Shown: piece by piece, positions 17,247 through 25,466 of the stretch
Layout: the number at the start of each line of letters is the position of its first letter
Position numbering within the stretch: position 1 is the first letter of the stretch
NCBI RefSeq assembly: GCF_900105805.1
Contig: NZ_LT629788.1
Coordinates: forward strand, 1,488,001 to 1,552,000
Reading direction: 5' to 3'
Length of the DNA: 64,000 nt
Source: Pseudomonas moraviensis
Lineage (GTDB): Bacteria; Pseudomonadota; Gammaproteobacteria; Pseudomonadales; Pseudomonadaceae
Made by a program: the position numbers and the translations under genes
Notes under the pieces: generated by a model
What the model saw: the letters and a program-made list of their open reading frames with translations, nothing else
What the model was told of the DNA's origin: nothing
The model's database searches: none

Positions 17247-17612
17247 TTAACCGCGCAACCAGGAATCAACGGTGGATGCACCGTACTGTTCTTTCCAGGC
17301 TTTCAGGCCGCGATGATTGCCGCCCTTGGTTTCGATCAGTTCGCCAGTGTGTGGGTTCTGGTAAACCTTGACCACGCGAGCGCGGCGGGTCTTGGGCGCT
17401 GCAGGCGCTTGCAGGCCGGACTTTGCCGGGTTCGGATCGAGAATGGCGATGATGTCTTTCAGGCCTTTGCCGTAGCTTTTCATCAGTCCCTGGAGCTTCT
17501 CTTCGAATTCGATTTCTTTCTTGAGCCCGGCATCGTTCTTCAGCGATTCCAGCTGTTTGAGCTGTTCCTGAAGGGCCTTTTCAGCTGCACGAAATTCAGC
17601 GAGTCTGGACAA
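17247..17612 (-). CDS. H-NS-like xenogeneic silencer of the MvaT/MvaU family (TTG start)
   Basis: The 121-aa protein starts at TTG (17612), chosen because GGAG lies 8 nt upstream and because the resulting M-SRLAEFRAAEKALQEQL matches the family N-terminus. Residues 1-60 form the coiled-coil oligomerisation domain, and the C-terminal ~45 residues, VYQNPHTGELIETKGGNHRG with LKAWKEQYG, form the AT-hook-like DNA-binding domain. The sequence looks closer to MvaU/MvaV/TurB than to MvaT. Such proteins silence A+T-rich acquired DNA, so the A+T-rich T6SS island of this window is a plausible target. The 185-nt A+T-rich upstream region may carry autoregulatory sites. Confidence 0.92.
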   Translation of the reverse strand: MSRLAEFRAAEKALQEQLKQLESLKNDAGLKKEIEFEEKLQGLMKSYGKGLKDIIAILDPNPAKSGLQAPAAPKTRRARVVKVYQNPHTGELIETKGGNHRGLKAWKEQYGASTVDSWLRG

Positions 17613-17839
17613 TATCTTTACTCCAATAGTGTGTTTGGCTGATACCAACCGCAAACAAAGCTATAAGCCAAGAGCCTTGAAGCGACTCGGTGATAAATGG
17701 CTCACCTGCCAATCCGGCTGAGGTTGAAAAAATTGTAGTAGTTAATGCGACAAGAGTAAATCCTGATGTTGTCGTCATGTAACAACAATGATTTTTTGTA
17801 TCAAATTGGTGCGCCTGTTCGGCAGGATGGTCGGGGGAG

Positions 17840-19375
17840 TTAATGATGAGTTAATGCGTCGATGAAATCTGCGGCTGGCATTGGTTTAGCGTAAAAATAA
17901 CCCTGCAGAAAGTTAACGTGATGTTCGGTCAGGTAATCGGCCTGAGCCTGGGTTTCGACACCTTCGGCAACAATACCCAGCTCCAGCTTGGCCGCAAGCT
18001 CAATGATGGAATCGAGTATGTGCCGCGATAAGGCATCGATGCCGACCATAGCCACGAAACTCTGGTCGATCTTGAGAAAGTCGACATTGAAAGTACGCAG
18101 GTAACCGAGACTGGAGTGGCCGGTGCCGAAGTCGTCGATCGCGATTTTTACGCCCAACGCACGCAACTGCTCAAACAGCTGCAATGTGATGTCGGTCGGC
18201 TCGATCAGCTCGCGCTCCGTCAGTTCCAGTATGAGTTGCACGCTACCCGGCGCGAATGCAGAAAGGAGCTCGCGACAATCTTCCACCAGTTCCAGGTCCC
18301 GGCAATGGCTGGCGGTGATGTTGATCCCCAGGTGAAACGGCTTGGCGAAGGTCGCCGCGTGAGGCCCTAGCAGCAGGGCTGTCTGCTGCATCAGGGCGCG
18401 GGTCATGGGTACGATCAGGCCCGAGTGTTCGGCAAACGGGATAAACAGATCCGGACGCACCAGCCCTTCTTTCGGGTGGTTCCAGCGCATCAATACTTCG
18501 GCACCTGACCATTGCTGGCTGTCGCCGTTAACCACGGGCTGGAAGTATGGAATGAATTCACCGGCTTCCAGCGCACGGAGCATTTCGTGACTGGGGGAGC
18601 TCGAGCGTTTTTGTACGAAGTGTCCGATCGCGCCGGAGACCACGCCGAAAAAGATCAGCAGACTGAACAGTGGCGGATACTCAGCCGCCATGTACCGCCA
18701 GGTTTCGCCTCGAGGGAAACCCGCCGTAACTCTGAAACCATATTGCCGGGACTCAAGCATGCTCTGCGCGACCGGCAAGGTCGGCAGCGACCCCTGATGC
18801 ACTTTGCCGTCGGCGGACAACCAGTTATCGCCCACTTGCAGCATCAGCAATGTCTGGCGACCGATCAGGCGCAGAATATTGCTCAGGTGATAACCATCGA
18901 GCGTGGTCAGCGCGCCGCCGCGACCGTCGCTGAGGCGATAGACCAGCAGCGCCGTATCGGGTGTCACAGGGTTACCATTCATCAACCACAGCCGGCCCTG
19001 ATGATAATCCCCGGCATTCACGGCTTCCTCGAACTGACCGAACAGCGAGCTGCAGTAAAGATTGTTATCCCAGACCAGATTGGTCGAGCGCACGAATGGC
19101 CGGCGGGTCACTTGTTCGCGCAGGGCCAGCTTCACCTCTTCGCAGTTTTTTCCGGCAAGCGGAAGCAAAGCCCGGGCGGCTTCTGCGGTGTTATCGAGCA
19201 TCAGGTCGAACTGGCGCAACGCTTGTTCGGCAGTTTCCCCGGCGCTTTGCTGCAGCGTGCGTTCTGCCTGCATATAGAGGATCACACTGCCCAGCGCGAT
19301 GGGCAGCAAACCGCTGAGCAGCGTTACTGCAATGCGGGTGCTGCGTTTGCGGCGGGGTCTGCGGGTCAACGGCAT
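17840..19375 (-). CDS. CSS-motif / EAL-domain cyclic-di-GMP phosphodiesterase
   Basis: The ATG at 19375 with AGGA upstream gives 511 aa starting MPLTRRPRRKRSTRIAVTLL. TM1 is about residues 14-34, then comes a periplasmic CSS-motif domain with the signature NNLYCSS and a partner Cys in GKNCEEV, then TM2 (PLFSLLIFFGVVSGAIGHF). The C-terminal EAL domain reads EVLMRW at the signature, with ELTERELIE, DDFGTGHSSLGYL and KIDQSF, so metal and substrate residues look intact. In E. coli the periplasmic disulfide of CSS phosphodiesterases controls activity by redox state. It probably lowers c-di-GMP and favours motility. A longer upstream frame lacks a ribosome site. Confidence 0.9.
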   Translation of the reverse strand: MPLTRRPRRKRSTRIAVTLLSGLLPIALGSVILYMQAERTLQQSAGETAEQALRQFDLMLDNTAEAARALLPLAGKNCEEVKLALREQVTRRPFVRSTNLVWDNNLYCSSLFGQFEEAVNAGDYHQGRLWLMNGNPVTPDTALLVYRLSDGRGGALTTLDGYHLSNILRLIGRQTLLMLQVGDNWLSADGKVHQGSLPTLPVAQSMLESRQYGFRVTAGFPRGETWRYMAAEYPPLFSLLIFFGVVSGAIGHFVQKRSSSPSHEMLRALEAGEFIPYFQPVVNGDSQQWSGAEVLMRWNHPKEGLVRPDLFIPFAEHSGLIVPMTRALMQQTALLLGPHAATFAKPFHLGINITASHCRDLELVEDCRELLSAFAPGSVQLILELTERELIEPTDITLQLFEQLRALGVKIAIDDFGTGHSSLGYLRTFNVDFLKIDQSFVAMVGIDALSRHILDSIIELAAKLELGIVAEGVETQAQADYLTEHHVNFLQGYFYAKPMPAADFIDALTHH

Positions 19376-19725
19376 GGGCACATCCTGTGGCTTGGAGTCG
19401 GGCCCGGTAAACAATTGAGCCAGAGGGGAGAATAGATGGCAGATGGCTCTTGTACAGTAGGCAAAAAAGCGGATTCTAAAGGGAGGGCAGACAAGCCAGG
19501 TTACGCTGTGTAGAATCGGGTTACGCATACAATAATAATCGTCTTCTGGCAGCAGAAGCCTCGCCCACAAGAGCCTTGGGTCGACAATGAAGATATTCGG
19601 GTTTCAACTGATCTACGGAGACTTCCTCGCCCGCAGCGTGCGTGGCATCTCCTGTGCGCCTCCCTCTGCCTCGCGTTCCTGACAAATAACCCTGGTTAAT
19701 TGATAAGAAATGATGAGGCGTCACC
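19376..19725. other. Divergent intergenic region, with possible 31-codon ORF at 19587-19682 (+)
   Basis: This 350-nt stretch between the EAL gene and hppD holds the promoters of both. A short plus-strand frame (ATG at 19587, TGA at 19680-19682) encodes 31 aa starting MKIFGFQLIYGDFLARSVRG with no strong ribosome site. It ends 43 nt before the hppD start and could be a leader peptide or chance. I see no other gene. Confidence 0.3.
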
Positions 19726-20802
19726 ATGGCAGATTTATACGAAAACCCAATGGGCCTGATGGGCTTCGAGTTCATCGAGTTCGCAGCGCCGACTCCTGGC
19801 ACGCTTGAGCCGATCTTCGAGATCATGGGCTTCACCAAGGTCGCGACCCACCGTTCCAAGAACGTGCACCTGTATCGTCAGGGCGCGATCAACCTGATCC
19901 TCAACAACGAACCCAACAGCGTCGCCTCGTACTTCGCTGCCGAACACGGCCCGTCCGTTTGCGGCATGGCGTTCCGCGTCAAGGATTCGCAGAAAGCCTA
20001 CAGCCGTGCACTGGAACTCGGCGCTCAGCCGATCCATATCGAAACCGGTCCGATGGAGCTCAATCTGCCAGCGATCAAAGGCATTGGCGGCGCGCCGCTG
20101 TACCTGATCGACCGGTTTGGCGAAGGCAGTTCGATCTACGACATCGACTTCGTGTTTATCGAAGGCGTTGATCGCAACCCGGTCGGGGCCGGCCTGAAGA
20201 TCATCGACCACCTGACCCACAACGTTTATCGCGGTCGCATGGCCTACTGGGCGAACTTCTACGAGAAGCTGTTCAACTTCCGCGAGATCCGTTACTTCGA
20301 CATCAAGGGCGAGTACACCGGCCTGACCTCGAAAGCCATGACCGCACCGGACGGCATGATCCGCATCCCGTTGAACGAAGAGTCGTCCAAAGGCGCCGGG
20401 CAGATCGAAGAGTTCCTGATGCAGTTCAACGGCGAGGGCATCCAGCACGTTGCCTTCCTCACCGACGACCTGATCAAGTCCTGGGATCAGTTGAAGAAGA
20501 TTGGCATGCGCTTCATGACTGCGCCGCCGGACACTTACTACGAAATGCTTGAAGGACGTCTGCCGAATCACGGCGAGCCGGTCGATCAACTGCAATCACG
20601 CGGCATTCTGCTCGACGGTGCGTCGGAGCAGGGCGACAAGCGTCTGCTGTTGCAGATCTTCTCGGAGACCCTGATGGGCCCGGTGTTCTTCGAGTTCATC
20701 CAGCGTAAAGGTGACGATGGTTTCGGCGAAGGCAACTTCAAGGCATTGTTCGAATCGATCGAGCGTGACCAGGTGCGTCGTGGTGTGCTGACCACTGAGT
20801 AA
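19726..20802 (+). CDS. hppD: 4-hydroxyphenylpyruvate dioxygenase
   Basis: The 358-aa protein has two vicinal-oxygen-chelate modules. The iron ligands appear as His in IIDHLTHNV (about 161), His in GIQHVAFLT (about 240) and Glu in VFFEFIQRK (about 322), the arrangement of Pseudomonas HPPD. It converts 4-hydroxyphenylpyruvate to homogentisate in tyrosine catabolism, which also feeds pyomelanin. GAGGCGTCACC precedes the ATG. A terminator and a REPIN follow, so it is likely a single-gene unit. The downstream hmg genes are not in this window. Confidence 0.96.
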   Translation: MADLYENPMGLMGFEFIEFAAPTPGTLEPIFEIMGFTKVATHRSKNVHLYRQGAINLILNNEPNSVASYFAAEHGPSVCGMAFRVKDSQKAYSRALELGAQPIHIETGPMELNLPAIKGIGGAPLYLIDRFGEGSSIYDIDFVFIEGVDRNPVGAGLKIIDHLTHNVYRGRMAYWANFYEKLFNFREIRYFDIKGEYTGLTSKAMTAPDGMIRIPLNEESSKGAGQIEEFLMQFNGEGIQHVAFLTDDLIKSWDQLKKIGMRFMTAPPDTYYEMLEGRLPNHGEPVDQLQSRGILLDGASEQGDKRLLLQIFSETLMGPVFFEFIQRKGDDGFGEGNFKALFESIERDQVRRGVLTTE

Positions 20803-20820
20803 TCCGCACCTGAAATGAAA

Positions 20821-20858
20821 AATCCCGGCCTGCAGAGATGCAGGGCCGGGATTTTTTT
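20821..20858 (+). terminator. Rho-independent terminator after hppD
   Basis: AATCCCGGCC-TGCA pairs with TGCA-GGGCCGGGATT (one bulged G) and is followed by seven T. It starts 18 nt after the hppD stop. Confidence 0.9.
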
Positions 20859-20865
20859 CAGGTTC

Positions 20866-20943
20866 AAAAGATCGCCGCCTTCGGCAGCTCCTAGAGGAAA
20901 AACGCATTCCAAATGCAGGAGCTGCCGAAGGCGGCGATCTTTT
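20866..20943. repeat. REPIN, family A copy 1
   Basis: Two perfect ~27-bp inverted arms (AAAAGATCGCCGCCTTCGGC... and its complement) flank a 24-nt centre. The element lies between hppD and rarD. The core 'CTTCGGCAGCTCCT' is shared with copies near 25.4, 29.4 and 39.8 kb. Confidence 0.9.
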
Positions 20944-20947
20944 GCTT

Positions 20948-21829
20948 TCAGGAGCGGCGTTGGCGCGTCAAATGCTTGAAGCCCTCGAAAACCAGTACCA
21001 CCACCGCCAGCCAGATCGGGATGTAAGTCAGCCACTCGCCCGGCTTGATGCTTTCTCCCAGCAACAACGCCACTGCAAGCAACAACACCGGCTCAACATA
21101 ACTCAACAAGCCAAACAGACTGAAAGGCAGGAGGCGGCTGGCAATGATGTACACCACCAGCGCGGAAGCACTGATCAGGCCGAGCAGCGGAATCAGCCAC
21201 ATCAGGCCCGGATACTGATCGAATACTCCCAGACCTTGTTCGCCGCCCTGCACAAACCAGTAAGCAATCGGCAGCATCAAGGTCATGTCGACCCACAGGC
21301 CGCCAAGATTGTCGGTCTTCAGGTATTTGCGCAGGACGAAGTACAGCGGATAGCCGACCACGACGACCAGCGTCGCCCAGGACAATCCACCGACCTGATA
21401 CAGCTCGTTCACCACGCCGAGGCAGGCAAAGAACACTGCGATTTTTTGCAGGTAAGACAGGCTTTCGCCGTAGGTAATCCGCCCGGTCAGCACCATTGCC
21501 AGTGGCAGCAGGAAATAACCCAGCGATACATCGAGGCTGTAGCCATTGAGCGGCGCCCACATGAACAGCCATAGCTGCACGCCAAGCAGCGCCGACGAAA
21601 CAAGCAGCCCGGCGATCAGTTTCGGCCTGGCCGCCATCAACCGGATCAGCTCCACTACCCGACGCCATTCCCCGGATACCAGCATGAACAAGGTCATGCA
21701 CGGCACGGTCAGGAGCATCCGCCAGCCGAAAATTTCCACACCGCTCAGAGGCGTAAGCAGCGACGTGTAGTAATACATGACGGCAAACAGCACCGAGGCT
21801 GACACTGATAAAGCGATACCTTTAGACAA
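20948..21829 (-). CDS. rarD: RarD-type EamA family transporter (TTG start)
   Basis: The start is taken as TTG at 21829, since GAGG lies 6 nt upstream and the product then begins M-SKGIALSVSASVLFAVMYY, the usual N-terminus of Pseudomonas RarD. A frame extending to 21898 adds 23 hydrophilic residues without a ribosome site. The 293-aa protein has about ten hydrophobic helices and two EamA repeats. RarD takes its name from an association with chloramphenicol sensitivity, but its substrate is not established. The gene is convergent with hppD, with a terminator and REPIN between them. Confidence 0.88.
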   Translation of the reverse strand: MSKGIALSVSASVLFAVMYYYTSLLTPLSGVEIFGWRMLLTVPCMTLFMLVSGEWRRVVELIRLMAARPKLIAGLLVSSALLGVQLWLFMWAPLNGYSLDVSLGYFLLPLAMVLTGRITYGESLSYLQKIAVFFACLGVVNELYQVGGLSWATLVVVVGYPLYFVLRKYLKTDNLGGLWVDMTLMLPIAYWFVQGGEQGLGVFDQYPGLMWLIPLLGLISASALVVYIIASRLLPFSLFGLLSYVEPVLLLAVALLLGESIKPGEWLTYIPIWLAVVVLVFEGFKHLTRQRRS

Positions 21830-22008
21830 ACTGTCCTCGCGTGTTGAGGGTTGAACGGGTGCGCAGGATACGGGTTTTTCGTGGCGAATATTGAGCAAGT
21901 GCTCATTATTTCAAACGCAAAGCAGGCGCGCGGGCGCCGGACCTGTTGGCAGATTCAGCATAGTTGGCGAATCTGCCTTGGCGAGCTCTGGTTGGTTAGC
22001 GCCCGTTA

Positions 22009-24120
22009 TCAATCAGCCTTCAACGGATTGCCGAAGCGTTTGAGGTACAGCTCCCCAAACTTGTACGAGGCGTAATCGGACACATGACCGATGTCGCGGT
22101 ACACCGGCACGTCATCGACCGTGGTCATGCAGGTGCCGTCTTTGCATTGCACGGTTTTTGGATCAAGCACCATCAATTGTGGATAGTCCGTCTGCAGTTC
22201 GGTGAACAGCTTCGCCATGAACGGATCCTCCAGGCCTGACCATGGCACGGCAGCACACAGACGGCTCTGTTCAGCGCTGCCCATCATCCCGCGCAGCTTG
22301 ACCTGTCGGAGCAGGCACTCGTTGATTCTCGCGGGCATGGGCAGGGTATTCATCAGCAGGATCGGCCGCGCACCGGATTTGACGATGATGTCCAGCGCCT
22401 CTCGAAGCGCCATCCCCAGTCGTTGCTGGGACAACGCCAGGCTGCGCGGGTCATCGAGTTTCGTGACGATGGAATCGGTGAGGTAAGCCTCCCAGAACTG
22501 GCCGATGATCACGTACTGAAAACGATTGCTGGCGATGAGGTCGTAGTAGCGTTGCGCCGCGGCGTGACATTTCTCATACAGCGCATTTTTGGCTTTGTAC
22601 CAGTTGTAGAGATAAATCCGGGGCAGTGCGAGGCAGGCGGGATATCCCTGCGCCAGCACCGACAGCCCAGCATCCTTGGCGAGTGTTTCGACAAAGCCCC
22701 AATAGTGGTTCGAGTAAGAATCGCCGATCAGCATCACCTGCGGTTTCGCCTGTGTCGCGCCCATGATGCAACCCGGATTGGTGCCATCACTGGTGCCCAG
22801 GCAATCCTCGCGGTTGAGCGGTACATAGGCTTTCAACGTGCTGAACATAGCGACAGAGTCTTCACCAAACCGGTTAGGCCAGCCCTCATGGTTTCTACCC
22901 GCCGCGTGCAGCAGCGACAGGCAGATCGCGGGCAGTACCATCATCAACAGCAGGGTTTTGGCGAAACCGGCTCGCGCCTTGCGAAAGCGGTTTTCAACAA
23001 GCACAAACGACAGGTAACCGATCACGAACGTGGCGATGAAGTACACGACCGTCACGCTTGGCGTCAGCGCGATGCCCAGATAAGCGAGCACCGCGAGAAT
23101 CGGCCAGTGCCACAGATACAGCGAGTAGGAGAGGGTGCCGATAAATACCAACGGTTTAAATGCCAGGGCATTCGAGGTGATGCTGACGTCACCGATACCG
23201 CGAAACAGCAGCACCGCGGTGGCAATGCACACCGCGACAGCATGGGGACCGGGGAAGCCACCGAGGATGTCATCCTGAATCGCACAGTAGAAAATTGTTG
23301 CCAGTGCAAGCGCGCAAACCAGAGAAGCGCTCAAACGGCCCAGGCGAAATCTGTCCGAGCTGAAAATGACCGCACACGAGCCGATCATCAATTCAAAGAT
23401 TCGCGCGGTGAAGAAGTAGTAGTTCAGGTCGGGATAGGCCCGCGACAGGTACAGCGCGAGCGCCGTGGCGGCCACAGTCAAACCTAGCACGACGGCTTTG
23501 AACGCTTTTCCCGGCACATAGCGATCAAGCAGCCAGATGCCCAATGGCAGTAGCAGGTACCACTGCCATTCAATGGCCAGCGACCAGGTGTGCAACAGCG
23601 GCAGACTCGCCGCGTCGGGCGTCGCATAACCCGTAGTCACTTTGGAAAAGTACTGATTGGAGATGAGCAGCGAGGTGTATTTCCCGCTTTTCAGAAAGTC
23701 GATGTAGTCATCGGGCAAATACAGCAGCGTGCTGACGACTAACGTCACTACCAGCAATGCAATGACTGCCGGTTGCAGGCGCCAGATTCGCCGGGTGTAG
23801 AACCCGGTGAAGCTGAACGTGCCGTTCTCCAGCGCTTTCATGATGATCGAGGTGGTCAGATATCCCGAAACCACGAAGAAGATGTCCACGCCGATAAAGC
23901 CCGACGGAAACAGCGTCAGGCCGCCGTGGAAGACGAGAACGAGCAGAACTGCGATTGCCCGCAGCCCGTCGATGTCCGCACGGTATTCAAGGGCGGCAAT
24001 CCGCGGGTTGGCGCTGGTTGGCGGCGCAGAAGGGGAGGTGTCGTATGCCTTTTTGTTATCGAACGCTTTGAACATCGCGCGCAGAGGCTTGCAGGCAAAC
24101 TCGAGAGGCCGATTGAACAT
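22009..24120 (-). CDS. OafA/YrhL-type acyltransferase with C-terminal SGNH domain
   Basis: The 703-aa protein begins MFNRPLEFACKPLRAMFKAF after AGGA. Residues about 45-400 form an acyltransferase-3 domain with ~10 membrane helices, marked by YRADIDGLRAIAVLLVLVFH and GFIGVDIFFVVSGYL. Residues about 450-700 are a periplasmic SGNH hydrolase-like domain, with LIGDSYSNHYWGF holding the Ser and a late DIGHVSDY holding the Asp-x-x-His pair. Fusions of this type O-acetylate LPS O-antigen or other surface glycans, with the membrane half passing acetyl groups to the periplasmic half. The gene stands alone, so the glycan target is not shown. Confidence 0.88.
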   Translation of the reverse strand: MFNRPLEFACKPLRAMFKAFDNKKAYDTSPSAPPTSANPRIAALEYRADIDGLRAIAVLLVLVFHGGLTLFPSGFIGVDIFFVVSGYLTTSIIMKALENGTFSFTGFYTRRIWRLQPAVIALLVVTLVVSTLLYLPDDYIDFLKSGKYTSLLISNQYFSKVTTGYATPDAASLPLLHTWSLAIEWQWYLLLPLGIWLLDRYVPGKAFKAVVLGLTVAATALALYLSRAYPDLNYYFFTARIFELMIGSCAVIFSSDRFRLGRLSASLVCALALATIFYCAIQDDILGGFPGPHAVAVCIATAVLLFRGIGDVSITSNALAFKPLVFIGTLSYSLYLWHWPILAVLAYLGIALTPSVTVVYFIATFVIGYLSFVLVENRFRKARAGFAKTLLLMMVLPAICLSLLHAAGRNHEGWPNRFGEDSVAMFSTLKAYVPLNREDCLGTSDGTNPGCIMGATQAKPQVMLIGDSYSNHYWGFVETLAKDAGLSVLAQGYPACLALPRIYLYNWYKAKNALYEKCHAAAQRYYDLIASNRFQYVIIGQFWEAYLTDSIVTKLDDPRSLALSQQRLGMALREALDIIVKSGARPILLMNTLPMPARINECLLRQVKLRGMMGSAEQSRLCAAVPWSGLEDPFMAKLFTELQTDYPQLMVLDPKTVQCKDGTCMTTVDDVPVYRDIGHVSDYASYKFGELYLKRFGNPLKAD

Positions 24121-24243
24121 TGACTATCCTGGCTGACTTTTCGAGCGAGCAACCGTAGGTCGTGGCTGCTGAAGCTCGGTTCCATAAAGCGGCCGAGTAT
24201 ATAGGTTTTGTTACAAAGGCCTTGTTTCGTTTCCACCGGCCAG

Positions 24244-24263
24244 CCCTCTCTTTCGGGAGAGGG
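24244..24263. repeat. Short hairpin of the CCCTCTCCC family
   Basis: CCCTCTC and GAGAGGG form a 7-bp hairpin with a 6-nt loop, matching the core of the element at 15.7-15.8 kb. It sits 12 nt after the aldo/keto reductase stop on the minus strand and may double as its terminator, though no T-run follows. Confidence 0.55.
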
Positions 24264-24274
24264 CCGGGGCAATG

Positions 24275-25288
24275 TCAGGACTGAATCGGTTTGCGTCCCG
24301 ACACAAAATGGCTCACATCGTTGAAACCCGGTGTCGAGGCATGCCCCGGTGTCACCAGCGAATCAATGAACGCCTCGTCTTCGGCGGTGATCTGCACCGC
24401 CTGCGCCAGCGTGTAGGCGTCCCACTGCTGTTCAGTGCGTGGACCGACGATCGCCGAGGTCACCGCGCGGTTGTTCAATACCCAGGCAATCGCGAACTCG
24501 ACCATGCCGACGCCGCGTTGCTCGGTGTATTGCTGAATCTGCTGGGCAATGCGCAGCGACTCCACGCGCCATTCGGTTTCCAGAATGCGCTTGTCCTGAC
24601 GCCCGGCGCGGCTGTTGGCGTCTGGGGTCACATCGGGTGCGTACTTGCCGCTGAGCACGCCACGGGCCAGCGGGCTGTAAGGCACCACACCGAGGCCGTA
24701 GGTTTGCGCAGCGGTGATCTGCTCGGTCTCGGCCTGGCGGTTGACGATGTTGTACAGCGGCTGGCTGATTACCGGCCGATCCACGCCCAGTTTGTCGGCA
24801 ATGCGAATCACCTCGGCAATCCGCCAGCCTCGGTAATTCGACAAGCCCCAATAACGAATCTTGCCTTGGCGAATCAGGTCGCCAATCGCCGACACGCTGA
24901 CTTCAAGCGGGGTGTTGTGGTCTTCGCGGTGCAGGTAATAGATGTCGACGTAGTCAGTTCCCAGCCGCGTGAGGCTGGCTTCAAGCCCGTTGAAGATGTG
25001 TTTGCGGCTCAGACCGCTGCGGTTCGGCACACCGTCCACTGGGCCGAAACCGACCTTGGTGGCCAGTACCCATTCATGCCGATGCCGGGCAATCGCCTCC
25101 CCGACGATCTCTTCGGAACGGCCGTTGGTGTAGACGTCGGCGGTGTCGATGAAATTGATCCCCTGATCCCATGCCTTGTCGATGATGCGCAGCGAATCTT
25201 CCGTGCTGGTCTGTTCGCCGAACATCATCGTGCCGAGGGTGAGGGTAGAGACCTGCAAGCCCGAGTGGCCCAGTGTGCGGAAGCTCAT
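24275..25288 (-). CDS. Aldo/keto reductase
   Basis: The 337-aa protein begins MSFRTLGHSGLQVSTLTLGT, with AAGGA before the ATG. Family features are FIDTADVYTNGRSEEIVG (catalytic Asp and Tyr), VLATKVGF (Lys) and YVDIYYLHRED (His), i.e. the Asp-Tyr-Lys-His tetrad of the NADPH-dependent aldo/keto reductases. GVVPYSPLARGVLSGKY and AIVGPRTEQQ mark the C-terminal cofactor region seen in YajO/YghZ-like members. The substrate cannot be inferred. It is flanked by repeat hairpins on both sides and looks monocistronic. Confidence 0.9.
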   Translation of the reverse strand: MSFRTLGHSGLQVSTLTLGTMMFGEQTSTEDSLRIIDKAWDQGINFIDTADVYTNGRSEEIVGEAIARHRHEWVLATKVGFGPVDGVPNRSGLSRKHIFNGLEASLTRLGTDYVDIYYLHREDHNTPLEVSVSAIGDLIRQGKIRYWGLSNYRGWRIAEVIRIADKLGVDRPVISQPLYNIVNRQAETEQITAAQTYGLGVVPYSPLARGVLSGKYAPDVTPDANSRAGRQDKRILETEWRVESLRIAQQIQQYTEQRGVGMVEFAIAWVLNNRAVTSAIVGPRTEQQWDAYTLAQAVQITAEDEAFIDSLVTPGHASTPGFNDVSHFVSGRKPIQS

Positions 25289-25376
25289 GCCGAAATCCTT
25301 TTGTCGGTGGGAAGGGGTTAATCAAATACCAGAAGCGTCAGAGCCCGCAAAGTGAATTATTGCACCGGTTAAACGC

Positions 25377-25451
25377 AAAAGATCGCAGCCTTCGGCAGCT
25401 CCTACAGGGAACGCATTCCAGAGAAGGAGCTGCCGATGGCTGCGATCTTTT
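25377..25451. repeat. REPIN, family A copy 2
   Basis: AAAAGATCGCAGCCTTCGGC... and its near-perfect complement flank a ~25-nt centre containing GGAACGCATTCCAGAG. The element fills the gap between the aldo/keto reductase start and the MFS gene stop. One mismatch (TTCGG versus ATCGG) distinguishes the arms. Confidence 0.88.
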
Positions 25452-25466
25452 GATCTGCGCGTCTGA

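Noticed and set aside
22423..23487. 354-codon plus-strand frame antisense to the acyltransferase
   Set aside because: Composition is Gln/Arg/His-rich, as expected for an antisense shadow of membrane helices; no motifs.
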